A DNA stretch of 7,842 nucleotides from Candidatus Delongbacteria bacterium (lineage in GTDB: Bacteria > UBA4055). A program made the position numbers and the translations under genes. Where the stretch lies: assembly GCA_028702975.1 (NCBI GenBank), contig JAQVNT010000070.1, positions 1 to 7,842 on the forward strand. Direction: 5' to 3'. Shown piece after piece: positions 1 to 7,318 of this stretch (position 1 is the first letter of the stretch; every line of letters begins with the position of its first letter). The notes under the pieces were generated by a model that worked only from the letters and a program-made list of their open reading frames with translations, made no database searches and was not told the origin of the DNA.

Positions 1-2570
1 AGACTAAAATCGCCGTTATCATACTCTCCTCCGAAATCAGGATCTGAAAATATGTTATCTGTTCCTGTAACATGAGTACTGTCGATAAAACAGTTGTTCA
101 TGAAAGCAACATGAGAAGTATCAGTGTCGTTTATCGTAACAGCCGGAGAATAATCGCTCCAGTAAATATTGTTTATGATCTGTACCGGCGGTGGGAAAGC
201 CCCCGGAGCGTTACTGAAGGCCGTGAACGGACCGTGTATCGTGTTGTTGATTATTCTGACAGTGTCTGAAGGAGCCATAAGGCTGATCCCGATCCTCTGA
301 TACGGACTGCTGTCCCATCCGTAATAAATTTTATTTCCGAGAATGTCTGCTTTTGAGTTATCGATCTCTATTCCTATTACATCAAAACTGTAAGGATAAG
401 GATAGCTTATGATAGTATTGCCTGAGATCTCAGAAGATACGGAGTTATCTGAAAGAACGATGGACTTTCTGGTCATTCCCGATTTCTGGGATGCGGATCC
501 GTCAAAGCTGACTGTATTGTTCGTTATCCTTCCGCTCGAATTGGTTTTCATTACGATCCCCTCGTCTCCGCCCTCAATATCGTTGTCTTCAATGTCGATG
601 TTCGCATTAGAAACTTCGATGCCAACCTGCTTACCGACTTTTGTTTTCTGCGAGGCTGAACCATCAAAGCTGACGGTGTTGTTCGTTATCCTTCCTGAGG
701 TCTTTGTTTTAGTAGGCGAGGTATAAACTACTTTAATAGCTCCGTTGTCAAAACCCAAAAATTTCGAGTTCTCTATAGTAATATTGTCAGCATCGACGAC
801 TTCAAGTCCGTAAGGTATAGTTCCGTTTTTTGTGAAGAACTTGGTATTGTTCAGCATAATCGATGAGGTGTAAGGTGTATTCTTTATAAATTTAAGCTTA
901 ACATCATTAAAATCCGAATTTGTCAGACTGATTGATTCCTCAATCACCAGTTCCTGGGGTTCTGTTGCTTTTTGACCTGTTGTTGAGGTTTCGGCAAGTG
1001 TATGGATCCTTACAATTCCTCCATCGAATTTAGAATTCTGGCTAAGTGTTTTAAAACTGAAATCAGCGTTGTATGCCGCCTTGATGTATATTTCCGAATT
1101 TGAGCCAAAAACTAGATCCTCCCAGCTGGCCTTTATAGCTTTACCCTGAAAATCAAGCACTACTGCTTCTCCGCCCGGTATAAATAGATTCGTAGTTACA
1201 TCTTGAGCGGGAACTGTAGTGAAAGGCCTTACAGACTCCATCGTATTTCCGTATGCTCCCATATCGACTCTTATGCTGTTGAGCTCCGTGCACGGTTCGG
1301 AAGGGTCACCCGCGTTGGCACAGGGTGACAGTACAGAAAGGTGAAAATCGTATTTGTCGATGTCAAACTCTTCCATTTCCGTATTTTGAGGTGCTCTTAC
1401 AAATATCGGGTCGGCGCTAATGTTCGTTCCCTGTTCCGGAAATCCGCCGATATCGCAATACTGAAACAATGAATCCGGACTAATTCCGCCTTCAATAAAG
1501 AAATTGCTTTCACCCATATAATCAGTATTCTGCCAGAGAATAGAGTTCCTGATTCGCGGAAATTTGCCTGAAGGTCCTTTGACGTATATACCTGAAGTAT
1601 AATCCATCTTTGCTTCTTTTGACGGCATTATTGAATTGTAGGCAATTGTCGCATTTGTAAAATTCAAACCCTGGGGGTTCTGGGTTAGACCCATGTCTAT
1701 GTAAACTCCCGACTGGTAATAGCCGCCATTCTTATAGATCAGAAGATTAGTGAATTTCTGTGCAAGAATTGGGCCAGGGGAAAACTCCCTGAATTTCATG
1801 TATATTGCGCTTCCCCAGTTTGCCGTGTTGTTAAACATCTTTGATTTTGCAAGTTCAAGATCGATATGACCGCGGTTGTCGTAATATATTGCTCCGCCGT
1901 CTCCGGAATAATGATTGTACATGTCGCACTTGACAATGTTCAAGTCCATATTTGCTGATATGTCGGTATCCTGGATAAAAAATGCACCGCCTCTATTCCA
2001 TGCGTCATTCTGTATGAATTGACATCCGAGTATGTTTATCTGGGAAAGTGTCGCCGAGTCGTTCAGGATATAAACTGCTCCTCCTTCAGGTGACCCGTTC
2101 ATTTCAAAGCGTGAACCTGATATTGTTGCATTTCCGCTGATAATCTTGACAGCGCCGCCTGATTCACTGTGGTTATTCTCGAACCTGCATTGGGATACTG
2201 TAACCGTGGAATTGTTGAAAGTCACGCCTCCTCTGCCGCTTCCCATTTCAGCGTCGATGCCCTTGATAACAGTGTAGTTGAATTCATTCGATCCTGAAGG
2301 CGAATTGATCTCAATTCCTCCCCAATAACTTTCTTCTGTCGAAGTCATAAAAACTTGAGCGGCTTCTGTCCCCATTGACTTGATCTGACCGTAAACTATG
2401 AGTCTCACATCCTGTCCGAAGGTGACTTTCGATCCCGCTTCAATTATTAGTTCATCGGTTGAACTGACCGTATAGTCAGAACCTATAAATACTTTTCCGC
2501 TCCAAGTAATTGTTGCGGAGAACGACACGGCCATCAAGAACAGTAGAGCCGTTGTAAATATCTTTTTCAT
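1..2570 (-). CDS. Secreted right-handed beta-helix repeat protein, 3' end cut off by the window
   Basis: Reading the minus strand from ATG 2570-2568 gives 856 codons without a stop to the left edge, so the C-terminus is missing. Residues 1-19 (MKKIFTTALLFLMAVSFSA) are a typical Sec signal peptide, so the protein should be exported. About residues 20-400 carry parallel beta-helix repeats (recurring N-N/G-G-A-(V/I)-Y-I rungs). Residues 408-442 are a DFHLSVLSPC...GAYGN signature. A second beta-helix stretch covers about 560-840 and holds two copies of an 18-residue motif at 625-642 and 679-696. The last visible residues (DPDF...GDFSL) align with residues 856-872 of the upstream paralogue, which then has about 146 more residues including FN3. 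This protein probably ends similarly, at about 1000 residues. No catalytic residues are recognisable. A surface, adhesive or polysaccharide-binding role is only a guess. Start supported by GGGGAG six bases upstream. Confidence 0.88.
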   Translation of the reverse strand, partial: MKKIFTTALLFLMAVSFSATITWSGKVFIGSDYTVSSTDELIIEAGSKVTFGQDVRLIVYGQIKSMGTEAAQVFMTSTEESYWGGIEINSPSGSNEFNYTVIKGIDAEMGSGRGGVTFNNSTVTVSQCRFENNHSESGGAVKIISGNATISGSRFEMNGSPEGGAVYILNDSATLSQINILGCQFIQNDAWNRGGAFFIQDTDISANMDLNIVKCDMYNHYSGDGGAIYYDNRGHIDLELAKSKMFNNTANWGSAIYMKFREFSPGPILAQKFTNLLIYKNGGYYQSGVYIDMGLTQNPQGLNFTNATIAYNSIMPSKEAKMDYTSGIYVKGPSGKFPRIRNSILWQNTDYMGESNFFIEGGISPDSLFQYCDIGGFPEQGTNISADPIFVRAPQNTEMEEFDIDKYDFHLSVLSPCANAGDPSEPCTELNSIRVDMGAYGNTMESVRPFTTVPAQDVTTNLFIPGGEAVVLDFQGKAIKASWEDLVFGSNSEIYIKAAYNADFSFKTLSQNSKFDGGIVRIHTLAETSTTGQKATEPQELVIEESISLTNSDFNDVKLKFIKNTPYTSSIMLNNTKFFTKNGTIPYGLEVVDADNITIENSKFLGFDNGAIKVVYTSPTKTKTSGRITNNTVSFDGSASQKTKVGKQVGIEVSNANIDIEDNDIEGGDEGIVMKTNSSGRITNNTVSFDGSASQKSGMTRKSIVLSDNSVSSEISGNTIISYPYPYSFDVIGIEIDNSKADILGNKIYYGWDSSPYQRIGISLMAPSDTVRIINNTIHGPFTAFSNAPGAFPPPVQIINNIYWSDYSPAVTINDTDTSHVAFMNNCFIDSTHVTGTDNIFSDPDFGGEYDNGDFS
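483..536 (-). repeat. 18-residue motif, second copy in the truncated beta-helix protein
   Basis: Codes for SGRITNNTVSFDGSASQK (residues 679-696). It is identical in protein sequence to the copy at 645-698 although the two 54-base stretches differ at 10 positions by my hand count, all synonymous. It is followed by the basic loop SGMTRK. Confidence 0.85.
645..698 (-). repeat. 18-residue motif, first copy in the truncated beta-helix protein
   Basis: Codes for SGRITNNTVSFDGSASQK (residues 625-642), starting 54 residues before the second copy. It is preceded by a K/T-rich segment (SPTKTKT) and followed by TKVGKQ and a GIEV beta-helix rung. Confidence 0.85.
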
Positions 2571-2576
2571 AACTCA

Positions 2577-2582
2577 CTCCCC
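2577..2582 (-). promoter_or_regulatory. Ribosome binding site of the downstream beta-helix gene
   Basis: The minus strand reads GGGGAG followed by the six-base spacer TGAGTT and then ATG. It lies inside the 18-base gap after the TAA stop (2591-2589) of the upstream paralogue. This fixes the start of the downstream gene and argues that the two are translated from one message. Confidence 0.7.
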
Positions 2583-2588
2583 AGTTTG

Positions 2589-5500
2589 TTATTTTAAACT
2601 TTCTTTCTTCTGAATTCTTATCTTTCTGTTTACAGCTCCGGCAGTGGTTACCTCTTTTGCTAAGTCATCTTCGATCCCGGATTCTGGTTTAACTCCGTCT
2701 CTCGAGGCCGTCACGCGATAAAAATACTTAGCGGTCGCGGTTGATGCACTCCAATTTGTTCCGGTTACATCTTTTATAAATGTGAATGTCCCGTAAGGAT
2801 CGTTCGATCCGTAGATATTATATGAAACAGCGTCAGGTACGGCTGACCATGAAATGGTCAAGGTAGTGCCGCTTACAGAACATGATATATTCTGCGGTGC
2901 GTAAAAAGAAGATTCCTGATAAAACTCCACGGCGCCGATATCTGGAGCAGTACCGTAGAATGTATCTCCGTAGATGTGATATGCAGGTTCAAATCGACCT
3001 GCGTCTATACATTTCGACTCGCCCCAGAGATAAAAGTCGTTGACTTTTGAGGACTGGAATTGAGGATTGTCATAAATATTGTATTGTTCGTCCGCGACAG
3101 CGCTCCAGTTGATCTCGCCGTTCATGTCGTTGTTGTACAAGAATATGTTCTTATATGTGCCTGTAACGGATGTGGAGCCTGTAGGTCCGTAGAAGATGTT
3201 GTTGTACAATTTAATATCAGCAGCCGAATCGTAATCAGCAAATCCGATGTCCGAGTTATACACCGTATTGTTAATAAATATCGGGTAAGCGGAAAGGTTC
3301 TGTGTAAAGAATCCGAATCTGTCATGATCAGCAGTTCCGTAGCTGCCGAACCTTATTATATTATAATGACAGTTTATACCTGAATCATGTACTTCGATCC
3401 CGCTGATCGCGGCTGTAAGCTCATCGTCGCAGTATATTTTGTTGTGATCGACCTCGTAATCCGCCCCGCCGAAAATGTGGATCGCTTTTTTATTCGTTCC
3501 CGCTTTGTTCGAAGCCGAACCGTCAAAACTGACAGTATTATTCGTGATCCTGCCGGATGATGCATATGAGGCTTCGATACCCTCGTTCGGATTTATTACT
3601 GTGTTGTTCTCCACATCCGCCTTGCTGCTTTCAACGACTATTCCTTTCGCCTTCGTTTCTTTATTTGAGGCTGATGCGTCAAAGCTGATCGTATTGTTCG
3701 TGATCCTTGCAGATCTGAGTGCCGCTTTTGATCCTTTTGATAAAGGTCCGTAATATATTCCGATACCGAAATTATCGACGATATTATTTTCAACATAAGC
3801 CGAGTCAGTGTCTAGATTTATACCTGTCAGGCTTGCATTGTATTCGTCTATGAAAACATGTGAATCAGTAAGTATCGATTCGCGGTCCGGCGCGATTACG
3901 GAAAGAGCCATATTGTTGAACTGCGCTCCTGAACAGTTCAGATCGATAACATTTATTATATTGTATGAAACCGGAGGCTCTTCCTGAGTTGCCGCTGTCA
4001 TTCTCTGGATCTTGGTAGTATATAGGTCTCCGATCTTTCTTCCGTTCGTACGAAGCTGATTAATGTAAATGTTGGGATCGCTTGAATATGGTGATGTTTT
4101 TATAAATATCTGACCTCCGTCTTCAACGACCAGCTGATCTATATTTATCTGCTTCGAGTTTTCGCTGCAGTCAAGTTTGAACGTTCTTCCCTGGGGAACA
4201 TAAACGCTTAAATTGTACTCGTATGGTACGATCGTTAAAACGGTCGTAGTCGCCTCATTAGTGTTCCCGTAGGCACCTATGTTCACTTTTGTTTCATCAG
4301 GTTCATATGAGATCATATCAGGATCGCCTGCGTCAAGACATGGTGATTCCAACGAGAGGTGAAAATCGCCTCTAAGGTAATTTTCATAAGGATCAGCACC
4401 GTAATAAGCAGTTTTTCTGTAGAACAGGGACGGCAAAGATATGTTGCCCCTGCCTTCTATGTAATTGGTGGTATTGCTGTAGCTGACATAAGCTCCGGGA
4501 TAAACTGACGGGTTGGAGTTGAAGTCGTCAGATTTGCCGGACATATAATTTCCCCACGCTATGGAGTTAACTACTTTTATATAATTCCCGAGATCGCTGC
4601 TGAATTTAATAAAATACCCTCCGGAACCTATTTCAGGATCGAGGTTGAGGTTGTTTATTATATTGTTATTCGTAAAGGCAACAGCCTCAGGGTTTCTGAC
4701 ATAATCCATGTCGAAGAATACTCCGCCTGAATAAGTGACTGATGTGTTGTTGGAAACGATGTTGTTCTTATAGTTATGAGGGTAGGTTCCGTCGGATTTG
4801 AAAATGACAGCCAGTCCTCCTCCAATACCTGCCTTATTGTACATGATCTTGTTCCCGATCACATCAACGGAATACTTTGACTGTGTCCTTATCTGAATTC
4901 CTCCGCCGATGCCTCCTGCAGCTTTAGCAGCGGTGCAGCTGTTCGCTATGACTTCGTTCTCCTGGATAAGAGTGTAGGACCCGATAACATTGTTCTCAAA
5001 AACCAGTATCCCGCCGGAAGTGAGATCATAATCATCGATGTACCCGCTTTTATTACCCATTATCAGGTTCTTTAGAATTGTGGTATTTGCGAGTTCAGGA
5101 TTGGATTCATGGCTAATAAACACTGCCGAACCGAGAAAGTTGACCGTATTATCCAGAATTTTATTCTTGAACATATAAAGGTAGCTGTCAACGCTGTGCA
5201 CGGCGCTTCCGAATTTCGCAGAATTGTTCCTGATCTCGGAATTAGTTATTTTCACGATAGAGTTTCTTAAGAAAACGCTTCCATAATCGCCGGTTTTAAT
5301 AATATTTTCAATTATACAGTGATCTATTACCGAGGTATCCTGGACAGCGTTATAAAATTCTATACCGCCCCAATAATCTTTATCCGTAGATTCGGGTTCG
5401 TATGAAGTAAACCGAATTGGTTCAAACTCGTTTCCTCTCGCCAGTAATACTCCGCCGTCAATTATGAGCCTGAAACCCGGTGCGACACGGATTACAGTTC

Positions 5501-5642
5501 CCGGTAGTATCTGAAGAGCTTCTCCGTTCCCGACAATATAATCTTTTGTCAGGTTTACATAGCCGCTCCAAACATCTGCTGAGAAAAGAAATGATGCGAA
5601 AGTGATAACTAGTGTCGTGGTTATTTTTAATATTCTGTTCAT
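2589..5642 (-). CDS. Secreted right-handed beta-helix protein with C-terminal fibronectin type III-like domain
   Basis: The 1017-residue protein starts with a Sec signal peptide (residues 1-22, ending SFLFSA). The next segment, WSGYVNLTKDYIV...LQILPGTVIRVAPG, is the entry cap common in exported beta-helix proteins. Parallel beta-helix rungs fill about residues 60-420 (N-N-I-(I/V)-x-N, GG-rich turns). Residues 426-460 are DFHLSLESPCLDAGDP...GAYGN. A second helix region spans about 590-860 and carries the 18-residue motif at 644-661 and 696-713. A second signature (DFYLWGESKCIDAG...GAVEF) starts at 869. Residues about 914-1000 look like FN3 (APQNISCSVSG...LTISWSAVPDAVSYNIYG...YFYRVTA). The last 13 residues are basic (NRKIRIQKKESLK). 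No Por/type IX sorting domain, LPXTG or membrane anchor is visible. No enzyme active site could be identified, so carbohydrate binding or surface adhesion is inference. It is the first gene of a two-gene unit with its paralogue. Confidence 0.92.
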   Translation of the reverse strand: MNRILKITTTLVITFASFLFSADVWSGYVNLTKDYIVGNGEALQILPGTVIRVAPGFRLIIDGGVLLARGNEFEPIRFTSYEPESTDKDYWGGIEFYNAVQDTSVIDHCIIENIIKTGDYGSVFLRNSIVKITNSEIRNNSAKFGSAVHSVDSYLYMFKNKILDNTVNFLGSAVFISHESNPELANTTILKNLIMGNKSGYIDDYDLTSGGILVFENNVIGSYTLIQENEVIANSCTAAKAAGGIGGGIQIRTQSKYSVDVIGNKIMYNKAGIGGGLAVIFKSDGTYPHNYKNNIVSNNTSVTYSGGVFFDMDYVRNPEAVAFTNNNIINNLNLDPEIGSGGYFIKFSSDLGNYIKVVNSIAWGNYMSGKSDDFNSNPSVYPGAYVSYSNTTNYIEGRGNISLPSLFYRKTAYYGADPYENYLRGDFHLSLESPCLDAGDPDMISYEPDETKVNIGAYGNTNEATTTVLTIVPYEYNLSVYVPQGRTFKLDCSENSKQINIDQLVVEDGGQIFIKTSPYSSDPNIYINQLRTNGRKIGDLYTTKIQRMTAATQEEPPVSYNIINVIDLNCSGAQFNNMALSVIAPDRESILTDSHVFIDEYNASLTGINLDTDSAYVENNIVDNFGIGIYYGPLSKGSKAALRSARITNNTISFDASASNKETKAKGIVVESSKADVENNTVINPNEGIEASYASSGRITNNTVSFDGSASNKAGTNKKAIHIFGGADYEVDHNKIYCDDELTAAISGIEVHDSGINCHYNIIRFGSYGTADHDRFGFFTQNLSAYPIFINNTVYNSDIGFADYDSAADIKLYNNIFYGPTGSTSVTGTYKNIFLYNNDMNGEINWSAVADEQYNIYDNPQFQSSKVNDFYLWGESKCIDAGRFEPAYHIYGDTFYGTAPDIGAVEFYQESSFYAPQNISCSVSGTTLTISWSAVPDAVSYNIYGSNDPYGTFTFIKDVTGTNWSASTATAKYFYRVTASRDGVKPESGIEDDLAKEVTTAGAVNRKIRIQKKESLK
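3504..3557 (-). repeat. 18-residue motif, second copy in the complete beta-helix protein
   Basis: Codes for SGRITNNTVSFDGSASNK (residues 696-713). It differs from the copies in the neighbouring paralogue only by N for Q at position 17, despite 12-13 base differences out of 54. It is followed by the basic loop AGTNKK. Confidence 0.85.
3660..3713 (-). repeat. 18-residue motif, first copy in the complete beta-helix protein
   Basis: Codes for SARITNNTISFDASASNK (residues 644-661), the most diverged of the four (G to A twice, V to I). It begins 52 residues before the second copy and is followed by ETKAKG and a GIVV rung, the same order as in the paralogue. Confidence 0.82.
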
Positions 5643-5648
5643 GGCGTT

Positions 5649-5655
5649 CCTCCTT
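5649..5655 (-). promoter_or_regulatory. Strong ribosome binding site of the complete beta-helix gene
   Basis: The minus strand reads AAGGAGG, then the six-base spacer AACGCC, then ATG. This is a near-perfect anti-16S match and suggests high translation of the secreted protein. It settles the start at 5642. Confidence 0.85.
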
Positions 5656-5673
5656 TTTCACAATTAACACAAA

Positions 5674-5694
5674 GTTACAGCATCGGAAAGTATC
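5674..5694 (-). promoter_or_regulatory. Possible promoter for the beta-helix genes
   Basis: Two weak -10 candidates lie on the minus strand between the CRP-like sites and the start: GATACT (5694-5689) and TGTAAC (5679-5674). With TGTAAC, transcription would begin near 5667 and the exact CRP-like palindrome would be centred about 40 bases upstream, close to the class II activator position, with no good -35 box, as activated promoters often show. With GATACT the palindrome would overlap the promoter and suit repression. The sequence alone cannot choose between them. Confidence 0.25.
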
Positions 5695-5698
5695 CCGC

Positions 5699-5723
5699 TG
5701 TGATTCGTGTCACAATGATCACA
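5699..5723. promoter_or_regulatory. Two overlapping CRP/FNR-family operator-like palindromes
   Basis: Bases 5699-5714 read TGTGA-TTCGTG-TCACA, an exact match to the TGTGA-N6-TCACA core bound by CRP-type regulators. Bases 5708-5723 read TGTCA-CAATGA-TCACA, a 9/10 match offset by nine bases. They lie in the divergent gap, 57-81 bases upstream of the start codon at 5642 and at least 141 bases upstream of the gltX start. The beta-helix unit is therefore the likelier target. That a CRP-family protein binds here is inferred from the consensus alone. Confidence 0.55.
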
Positions 5724-5853
5724 CTCCGCTAATAAAATAATAAATAACACTGTTAAAAGCAAAGAAAAATAAGTGCTTTAAAACTGTTTTAATATCCGTC
5801 TTGATTATTGCTGTCGAATATCATATCTTTAGGCGCATGGAAAATGAAAATTC

Positions 5854-5857
5854 AGGA
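5854..5857 (+). promoter_or_regulatory. Ribosome binding site that decides the gltX start
   Basis: AGGA followed by six bases (AAAGTA) and ATG at 5864. The two longer possible starts, TTG 5801 and ATG 5837, lack a well-spaced site: only AGG three bases before 5837 and nothing before 5801. Confidence 0.6.
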
Positions 5858-5863
5858 AAAGTA

Positions 5864-7303
5864 ATGGTAAGAACAAGATTTGCGCCCAGCCCGACGGGCT
5901 ATATGCACATAGGAAATTTACGGACAGCCCTTTATGCCTATCTCACAGCCAAAAGAGACGGGGGAAAATTCATCTTAAGGATCGAGGACACCGACAGCAA
6001 GAGGACGGTGGAAGATTCGGTGGAAGTAATATACTCAAGCCTGAAACTTGCCGGCATAGAATATGACGAAGGACCGGTCGTCGGAGGAGTTTACGGGCCT
6101 TATATTCAGAGTGAAAGGCGCGAAATATACGCAAAATACATAAATGAACTTCTGGGATCCGGAAAAGCTTTCAGATGTTTCTGCACAAAAGAGGAACTGG
6201 AAAAAGAAAAAGAGGAATTCTCAAAAATGTTTCCTGACAAGCCGTTCAGGGATAAGTGCAGAGAGATGACAAATGAGGAAGTCAGCAGGAAACTCTCTGA
6301 CGGAATTTCATTCGTGGTAAGGCAGAGAATACCTGAGGCCGGAAGCACTACTTTTCATGACATGGTTTTCGGCTCAATAACTGTAGAGAACAACACTCTC
6401 GACGAACAGGTGCTGCTTAAAGCTGACGGGCTGCCAACCTACAATTTCGCCAATGTGGTCGATGATCATCTGATGGAGATCACGCATGTAATCAGAGGGT
6501 ATGAATATCTTTCTTCTGCGCCGAAGTACAACCTTTTATACGAAAGTTTCGGTTGGAATATCCCCGAATATATTCATCTTCCGCATATTCTTAGGGAGGA
6601 CGGGAAGAAATTAAGCAAAAGGGAAGGAGACGCTTCATTCCAGGACCTTATCGATCTGGGCTATCTGCCTTCAGCCGTCATCAATTATATAGCTATGCTG
6701 GGCTGGAATCCGGGAACAGAGGAAGAATTCTTCACTCTGGACGATCTTGTTCAGAAATTCACTCCTGAAAGGATCAATAAGTCGAATGCGATCTTTACAT
6801 ACTCAAAGCTGACATGGCTCAACAATCTCCATATTAAAGCTATGCCGTTCGAGGAATTTCACAAAAAAGCTTCAGAATGTTACAGCGATGACCTTAAAGC
6901 TAAAGTAGATACGGAAATGGTAAGCAGACTGATCCAGGAGAGGCTTGAAACTTTCAGACAGATACCTGAAAAAACAGAATTCTTCGTAAAAGTTCCGCCT
7001 TACGACAAAGAACTTTATACTCACAAAAAAATGAAGTCCGATCCCGATTCCGCAAAAGTGATGCTTGAAAAAATGATCCCGTACTTCGAAAGTATCGGAG
7101 ACTGGAACAACGAGACCGTGTTTGGCGCACTTCAGGAACTGATACAGTCGGAAGGATGCAAAGCGGGAACAGTGCTCTGGCCTGCAAGGATCGCTCTGTC
7201 AGGTGTGAGCGCAACGCCGGGAGGAGCAAGCGAAATAGCTCATGTGATAGGTAAAGAAGAAACAATGAGGAGAATTAAAGAAGCGGTAGAATTTTTAAAA
7301 TAA
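5864..7303 (+). CDS. gltX: Glutamyl-tRNA synthetase (class Ib)
   Basis: A cytoplasmic enzyme that charges tRNA(Glu) with glutamate using ATP. Whether it also charges tRNA(Gln), as in bacteria using GatCAB, cannot be told from sequence. From ATG 5864 it has 479 residues, normal for bacterial GluRS, and begins MVRTRFAPSPTGYMHIGN like its relatives. The frame stays open upstream to TTG 5801, but those 21 extra residues do not look like family sequence and the ribosome site favours 5864. The HIGH motif is HIGN at 15-18 and the KMSKS equivalent is KLSKR at 249-253. The zinc-site cysteines are C105, C107 and C132; the E. coli fourth ligand His (CRH) is replaced by Glu (CRE). The anticodon-binding C-terminal part runs from about 330 and ends in the usual SATPGG...VIGKEETMRRI segment. 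It is first in a plus-strand unit, 15 bases before the dCMP deaminase gene. Confidence 0.96.
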   Translation: MVRTRFAPSPTGYMHIGNLRTALYAYLTAKRDGGKFILRIEDTDSKRTVEDSVEVIYSSLKLAGIEYDEGPVVGGVYGPYIQSERREIYAKYINELLGSGKAFRCFCTKEELEKEKEEFSKMFPDKPFRDKCREMTNEEVSRKLSDGISFVVRQRIPEAGSTTFHDMVFGSITVENNTLDEQVLLKADGLPTYNFANVVDDHLMEITHVIRGYEYLSSAPKYNLLYESFGWNIPEYIHLPHILREDGKKLSKREGDASFQDLIDLGYLPSAVINYIAMLGWNPGTEEEFFTLDDLVQKFTPERINKSNAIFTYSKLTWLNNLHIKAMPFEEFHKKASECYSDDLKAKVDTEMVSRLIQERLETFRQIPEKTEFFVKVPPYDKELYTHKKMKSDPDSAKVMLEKMIPYFESIGDWNNETVFGALQELIQSEGCKAGTVLWPARIALSGVSATPGGASEIAHVIGKEETMRRIKEAVEFLK

Positions 7304-7318
7304 ATATCGGACTGCGCA

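Noticed and set aside
72..269. Plus-strand short open frame, and other short frames opposite the large genes
   Set aside because: They lie wholly inside strongly supported genes on the other strand or in another frame and show no family resemblance.
409..726. Plus-strand open frame with repeated ADPSKLTVLFVILP-like stretches (similar one at 3475-3753)
   Set aside because: These are antisense readings of the motif repeats in the beta-helix genes; no ribosome site or independent coding signal supports them.
2571..2588. Terminator between the two beta-helix genes
   Set aside because: Only 18 bases, no hairpin, and occupied by a ribosome site, so read-through is expected.
483..3713. The four 54-base repeats as a mobile element or CRISPR-like array
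   Set aside because: They are in-frame, differ mainly at silent positions, have no terminal repeats or regular spacers, and fit coding selection.
5778..5792. Inverted repeat TTAAAA-CTG-TTTTAA in the divergent gap
   Set aside because: Arms are six A/T bases in a very AT-rich stretch, so chance is likely; it is no terminator hairpin and not a known operator. It may simply belong to the gltX promoter region, where no convincing -35/-10 pair was found.
5801..5863. Longer gltX starting at TTG 5801 or ATG 5837
   Set aside because: The extra residues do not resemble GluRS N-termini, upstream ribosome sites are poor, and ATG 5864 has AGGA at six bases and the standard family opening.
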